Below are positions 60,652-64,000 of a stretch of 64,000 nt of DNA, piece by piece. The notes beneath the pieces were generated by a model, which saw only the letters and a program-made list of their open reading frames with translations, searched no databases and was not told where the DNA came from. The stretch spans positions 124,001-188,000 of the forward strand of contig JAFYSZ010000001.1 in assembly GCA_017559135.1 (NCBI GenBank). The letters are read 5' to 3'. The DNA comes from Bacteroidales bacterium. GTDB taxonomy: Bacteria > Bacteroidota > Bacteroidia > Bacteroidales > P3. The stretch's first letter is position 1. Every line of letters begins with the position of its first letter. The position numbers and the translations under genes were made by a program.

Positions 60652-61558
60652 AATATACAAAAGACAAGTAGCATTATTGATACGCATAATGCCTTTGGTT
60701 TATCAAATTAAAGATTTTGCTGTACATGGAGGAACAGCAATCAATCTATTTCATAAAAATATGCCTCGCTATTCGGTAGATATTGACTTAACATATATTC
60801 ATATACAAGAGAGAGAAGAAAGTTTAAGAACGATAAAAGAACACCTTACAATACTAAAAAAGAATATAGAAAAGACTATACCTAATATAAAAGTGATTCC
60901 AAAATACGATATTTGGAAATTGCAATGTACACTCAATGGTGCAACAGTGAAAATAGAAGTAAATGGAACCAAAAGAGGCGTAATAGGAGAAATAGAAGAA
61001 AAAATGCTTTGTCAGAAAGCGCAACAAGAATTCTGTATGGCCTGTAAAGCACGCACCGTTTCCTATTCACAATTATATGGAGGCAAGATAACAGCCGCAT
61101 TAAGCCGACAGCATCCAAGAGATTTATTTGATTGCAAGTATATGGAAATAAATACATTTAATGAAGTAAAAAATGGGTTTATGTTATGTTTACTCGGTAG
61201 TGATAAACCTATAATAGAATCCTTGCAACCAAACGATATAGATCAAAGTAAAGTCTTAGAAAATCAATTTAAAGGAATGTCAGATATTGAATTTACTTAT
61301 GAAGATTACGAAAAAACAAGGAAAAAGTTGATAAACCAAGTAAACACATCATTGACAGAAACAGATAAAGCCTTTATTCTTTCATTTGAAGAAGGAAATC
61401 CAGATTGGAGTAAATGTAGTGCAGGAGATTTGAGTAATTATCCTTCAATTAAATGGAAATTACAAAATATTATTAACCTAAAAGAAACCAATCCTTTAAA
61501 ATATAAACAAGGAATAGAAAAACTAACTCAATTTTTTTTAATGAAAAATAGGCAATAA
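60644..61558 (+). CDS. abiEii: Type IV toxin AbiEii, nucleotidyltransferase
   Basis: 304 residues. MNTase signature GGTAINLF (motif I) with YSVDIDLTYI giving the two catalytic Asp, then VEVNGTKRG-like KIEVNGTKRG and ARTVSYSQLYGGKITAAL and RDLFD motifs of the DUF1814/AbiEii family. Relatives transfer nucleotides to tRNA acceptor ends and stop growth. All key residues are present, so probably active. A 17-bp hairpin follows. Confidence 0.93.
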   Translation: MNEIYKRQVALLIRIMPLVYQIKDFAVHGGTAINLFHKNMPRYSVDIDLTYIHIQEREESLRTIKEHLTILKKNIEKTIPNIKVIPKYDIWKLQCTLNGATVKIEVNGTKRGVIGEIEEKMLCQKAQQEFCMACKARTVSYSQLYGGKITAALSRQHPRDLFDCKYMEINTFNEVKNGFMLCLLGSDKPIIESLQPNDIDQSKVLENQFKGMSDIEFTYEDYEKTRKKLINQVNTSLTETDKAFILSFEEGNPDWSKCSAGDLSNYPSIKWKLQNIINLKETNPLKYKQGIEKLTQFFLMKNRQ

Positions 61559-61585
61559 ACGCCTTTTTCTTAAAACTAAACTGCG

Positions 61586-61641
61586 AAATACTTCAAAAAT
61601 TTTGGACTTTAAAATCCTAATCCGAAATTTTTGAAGTATTT
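61586..61641 (+). terminator. Long perfect hairpin after abiEii
   Basis: 17-bp perfect stem AAATACTTCAAAAATTT / AAATTTTTGAAGTATTT, 22-base loop; probable terminator, T-rich after. Confidence 0.75.
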
Positions 61642-61707
61642 TGCTTTGAGTAAAATCCACTAAATCAAGTATTTAATTTTTAAAGGCAAAGATTTCTTTA
61701 ATTTTTT

Positions 61708-61777
61708 CTTTACTTTTTCAGATTTTTTCTTTGCTTTTTTGAGTTTTTTCTTTGTTTTTTCAAATTATTTCTTTGAA
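61708..61777. repeat. 21-bp array, four units
   Basis: CTTTA/CTTTG motifs at 61708, 61729, 61750 and 61771, steps of exactly 21 bases, each after a T6 tract. On the minus strand the unit reads CAAAGAAAAAA..., the same family as 15553. Confidence 0.75.
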
Positions 61778-61785
61778 GTAGAATC

Positions 61786-61848
61786 ATTACCACTAAGAGG
61801 TAATGCTATTACCATAGGAAAGTAATAGGATTACTATTGAAGAGTAAT
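61786..61848. repeat. Three 22-bp dyad units (ATTAC-N9-GTAAT)
   Basis: Units at 61786, 61808 and 61830; in all three the arms are exactly ATTAC and GTAAT with nine-base spacers and three-base gaps. It follows the 21-bp array after nine bases and lies about 90 bases before the next promoter. Confidence 0.85.
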
Positions 61849-61936
61849 TTATTTTCTTCGCATTTTAGCAAAATAAAGCACGATTTCCGACCAATTTTCG
61901 TAAGAAATCAGAGCAAAATCTTTTAACAAATAAAAT
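61849..61936. other. Spacer before the MORN gene promoter
   Basis: A/T-rich, no gene seen. Confidence 0.35.
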
Positions 61937-61967
61937 TTTGTAGTTATATAATAAATACATACTTTTG
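61937..61967 (+). promoter_or_regulatory. Promoter of the MORN-repeat gene
   Basis: TTTG (61937-61940), 19-base spacer, TACTTTTG (61960-61967); the leader to the ATG is about 90 bases. Confidence 0.7.
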
Positions 61968-62064
61968 CAAGTAAGAATTTTAACAGAAGAATAAAATAAG
62001 TAAAACAAAGGAAAATTAAATAATTAGTAGAAATAATAAATATCAAACAGAATTTATTCATTAA

Positions 62065-64000
62065 ATGAAAAGTATTAGGGCTTTATTTATTGGTATAATA
62101 ATTTGTCTGTCGTTTGTATTTAATTCTTGTTCTGATTTTTTTTATTTTAACAAGGAATTTAAATGGCAGACAACAGATAATGATGTTTTATTTTGGGGAG
62201 TTGTAAAAGATACTACTTATACTTACGAATGGATTGGTGGTAATTGGAATTCTTTTGCTAATGGTAAAGGTGTTCTTCTTACATATAATTCGGATAATGA
62301 CATAATACAAAGAGATTCTCTTGAAGCATATTACGGAGCGTTAAGAAAAAAAGATGTAAAAAAAGTTTCCGATGGAAAATATGTAGGGGAATTTGAAAAG
62401 AAAAAGATGCAAGGTTTCGGTGTTTTGGTAAAAAGTAACGAAATATTTGCGGGGAATTTTGCTAATAGCCAACCTAATGGTTATTTGGATTGGTATGTCG
62501 GTGGGAAATTGCGATACAAAGGAAATTGGTTGAATGGTTCTTTTGACGGAGAGGGTACTTTGTATAAGGAAAACAATGAAACGGTAACGGGAATTTGGAA
62601 GAATGGAAAGATTCACGAAAAGATGATGAAATTCTCCAATGAGGTTGGGGATTATTATGGATATATCAAAGACGGAAAACCCTCACGAAGAGGAATTTTG
62701 AAATACAAAGACGGAAGTGTTTATGACGGAGAGTGGAAAAATGGTAAATACGATGGAGAAGGTGTATTTTCTTGTTTAGAATATACATATAAAGGAAATT
62801 TTTTGAATAATTATCCAAATGGTAACGGAAGTATCTTGTTTTATGACTATTCTTCTTATGTAGGAAATTGGAAAGATGGTATGGCAAATGGACAAGGTGT
62901 TATGAAATTTTCTAATGGAGATGTGTATAATGGGGAATGGTTAAGCAATGAATTTAATGGCAATGGAACATACATGTTTTCAACAGGTGATATATATATA
63001 GGAGGATTTGCTAATGGTCTTCATAGTGGAGATGGAATGTATATGGGTAAGAATTTTTCATATTCTGGGGGTTGGGAAGAAGGTTGGATAAATGGTTTTG
63101 GAACGATTGAGTATGAAAATGGTGAAGTATATGAAGGAAATTTTGTAGAAAATCAAAAGTATGGTTACGGAAAATATTCTTTTAATTCTGGAAATGTTTA
63201 TGAGGGAGAATTTGTAGATGATAAAATAAATGGATTAGGAACTTTTTATTTTTCAGATGGAAGTATTTATGAGGGAGAATTTGAAGATGGTAAAATTTGT
63301 GGAGATGGAACTTTCTATTGTGTTATCAATAATGATACAGTTGCAATAACTGCATTTTGGGATGGTAAAAATAATATTCCCTCTGAAGTTAGTATGCTAT
63401 TTTCAAATGGGGATTTGTATGAGGGACCTTTGAAAAATGGTTGCCCAACACAAGATGGCGTTTGGAGTAATGTGAAAAATGGCAAGGTCATGAATGCATT
63501 AGAAAATGCAAATGATTGGTATAAAAAGCATAAAGAAACTATTAATAAAGTTGTAACATATACAAGTCTTGCATTAACAGCTGTTGCTATTTTAGCAACA
63601 GCTGTGGCTACAGGTGGTACTGCTACTCCTGCGATAATTGCAGTTGTTGGGAAAAGTGCTGCAGTTGCTACAACTGTGATTAATGTTGCAGATGCAGGAT
63701 TAACAATTGCTTCTGCAACAATAGATGAGGATTATAAAACAGTAGGAACAGAAGTTGGAGTTAATGCTGCTTTTAGTTTAGTTCCGGTTGTTGGAAAGGG
63801 GTTAGGTGTCGTAGGTAAAAAAATAATAAAATCAAATGCATCGCGAAAATTAACCTCAAAACTTAGTGAAAGTGCAAAAAAGATAGCACAAAAAAAAGTT
63901 GTACAAACTGCAAAAAATGGAGCTAAGACTGTCGGTAAAACTATTGCTAATAGTGCTATAAAGATTTCAAAAACAAAGCCATTTAAGAAAGTTGTTACAA
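62065..64000 (+). CDS. MORN-repeat lipoprotein with pre-toxin-like region, 3' truncated
   Basis: Open from ATG 62065 to the window end (645 codons, no stop). Lipoprotein signal MKSIRALFIGIIICLSFVFN-SC (Cys22). Residues about 105-475 hold roughly thirteen MORN repeats of about 23 residues (YDGEWKNGKYDGEG, YVGNWKDGMANGQG, YEGEFVDDKINGLG). After a linker ending NDWYKKHKETINKV the character changes: Ala/Thr/Val-rich hydrophobic segments (LALTAVAILATAVATGG, AAVATTVINVADAGLTIAS, NAAFSLVPVVGKGLGVVGKK) then a basic stretch. This resembles the hydrophobic pre-toxin segments before C-terminal toxin domains of polymorphic toxins. The toxin, if any, and its immunity gene lie beyond the edge. Confidence 0.75.
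   Translation, partial: MKSIRALFIGIIICLSFVFNSCSDFFYFNKEFKWQTTDNDVLFWGVVKDTTYTYEWIGGNWNSFANGKGVLLTYNSDNDIIQRDSLEAYYGALRKKDVKKVSDGKYVGEFEKKKMQGFGVLVKSNEIFAGNFANSQPNGYLDWYVGGKLRYKGNWLNGSFDGEGTLYKENNETVTGIWKNGKIHEKMMKFSNEVGDYYGYIKDGKPSRRGILKYKDGSVYDGEWKNGKYDGEGVFSCLEYTYKGNFLNNYPNGNGSILFYDYSSYVGNWKDGMANGQGVMKFSNGDVYNGEWLSNEFNGNGTYMFSTGDIYIGGFANGLHSGDGMYMGKNFSYSGGWEEGWINGFGTIEYENGEVYEGNFVENQKYGYGKYSFNSGNVYEGEFVDDKINGLGTFYFSDGSIYEGEFEDGKICGDGTFYCVINNDTVAITAFWDGKNNIPSEVSMLFSNGDLYEGPLKNGCPTQDGVWSNVKNGKVMNALENANDWYKKHKETINKVVTYTSLALTAVAILATAVATGGTATPAIIAVVGKSAAVATTVINVADAGLTIASATIDEDYKTVGTEVGVNAAFSLVPVVGKGLGVVGKKIIKSNASRKLTSKLSESAKKIAQKKVVQTAKNGAKTVGKTIANSAIKISKTKPFKKVVT

Noticed and set aside
61708-61848. 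CRISPR-like array
   Set aside because: Repeat units are 21-22 bp in total with no unique spacers of usual length, and no cas genes are present.
62341-62887. Minus-strand frames under the MORN gene
   Set aside because: They are antisense shadows of the repetitive MORN coding sequence with no promoter.
1-64000. Insertion sequences, integrases or prophage genes
   Set aside because: No transposase, integrase or phage structural gene, and no flanking terminal inverted repeats, were found.

Overview
The window is AT-rich Bacteroidota DNA, most likely from a Bacteroidales-type anaerobe. Evidence: promoters of the Bacteroidota form (TTTG, about 19-20 bases, TAnnTTTG) before many genes; lineage markers GldH, a DUF4290 protein, RicT/PSP1 and a DUF5723-type protein; a surface protein ending in a type IX secretion (T9SS) sorting domain; and enzymes of anaerobic lysine fermentation.

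Layout. 1-2360: small accessory operon (membrane protein cut by the left edge, RNA 2'-phosphotransferase KptA, a broken metallophosphoesterase, a protein resembling a lone FtsZ C-terminal domain). 2531-8992: a fermentation/acyl-CoA block bracketed by two near-identical hairpins: ADP-forming acyl-CoA synthetase, AMP-forming acyl-CoA synthetase, CoA-transferase A subunit, Kal and Kce. 9016-10022: small zinc-ribbon gene with a long structured leader and a 21-bp-phased array. 10023-15464: minus-strand operon uvrD - DUF4290 - murA - arginase-like pseudoenzyme. 15706-17525: CPBP protease, tRNA-Arg, corA. 17606-23592: pgk, SDR, meaB, META lipoprotein, priA. 23614-27312: TonB-dependent receptor paired with a His-rich HMA-like protein, probably for metal uptake or handling. 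27309-29372: TPR protein, YciO-type protein, tRNA-Leu. 29564-35172: BspA-like T9SS cargo and an M49 peptidase lipoprotein. 35228-43363: TonB-like protein, TPR membrane protein, DHODH-like protein, four-helix-bundle protein, then holB - ricT - gldH - PBP1A. 43386-50828: serine hydrolase, a TonB receptor interrupted by one in-frame stop, GNAT, DUF5723, lipoprotein. 50885-59756: methyltransferase, ung, pgi, secG, TPR protein, rpmH, rlmD, leuS. 59887-61558: AbiE type IV toxin-antitoxin pair. 62065 to the right edge: MORN-repeat lipoprotein whose C-terminal region looks like a pre-toxin module.

The most unusual signals are non-coding. Degenerate tandem arrays with an exact 21-bp period recur at six places, once inside a coding region in frame. 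Two other loci carry three 22-bp units of identical geometry (5-base arm, 9-base spacer, complementary arm, 3-base gap) whose arm sequences differ but stay complementary. At 9284-9441 two mutually exclusive RNA folds, one a terminator, lie downstream of a good promoter and upstream of the zinc-ribbon gene. The strongest candidate for an undescribed protein system is the edge-truncated MORN/pre-toxin gene next to AbiE; the KptA operon at the left edge is second.
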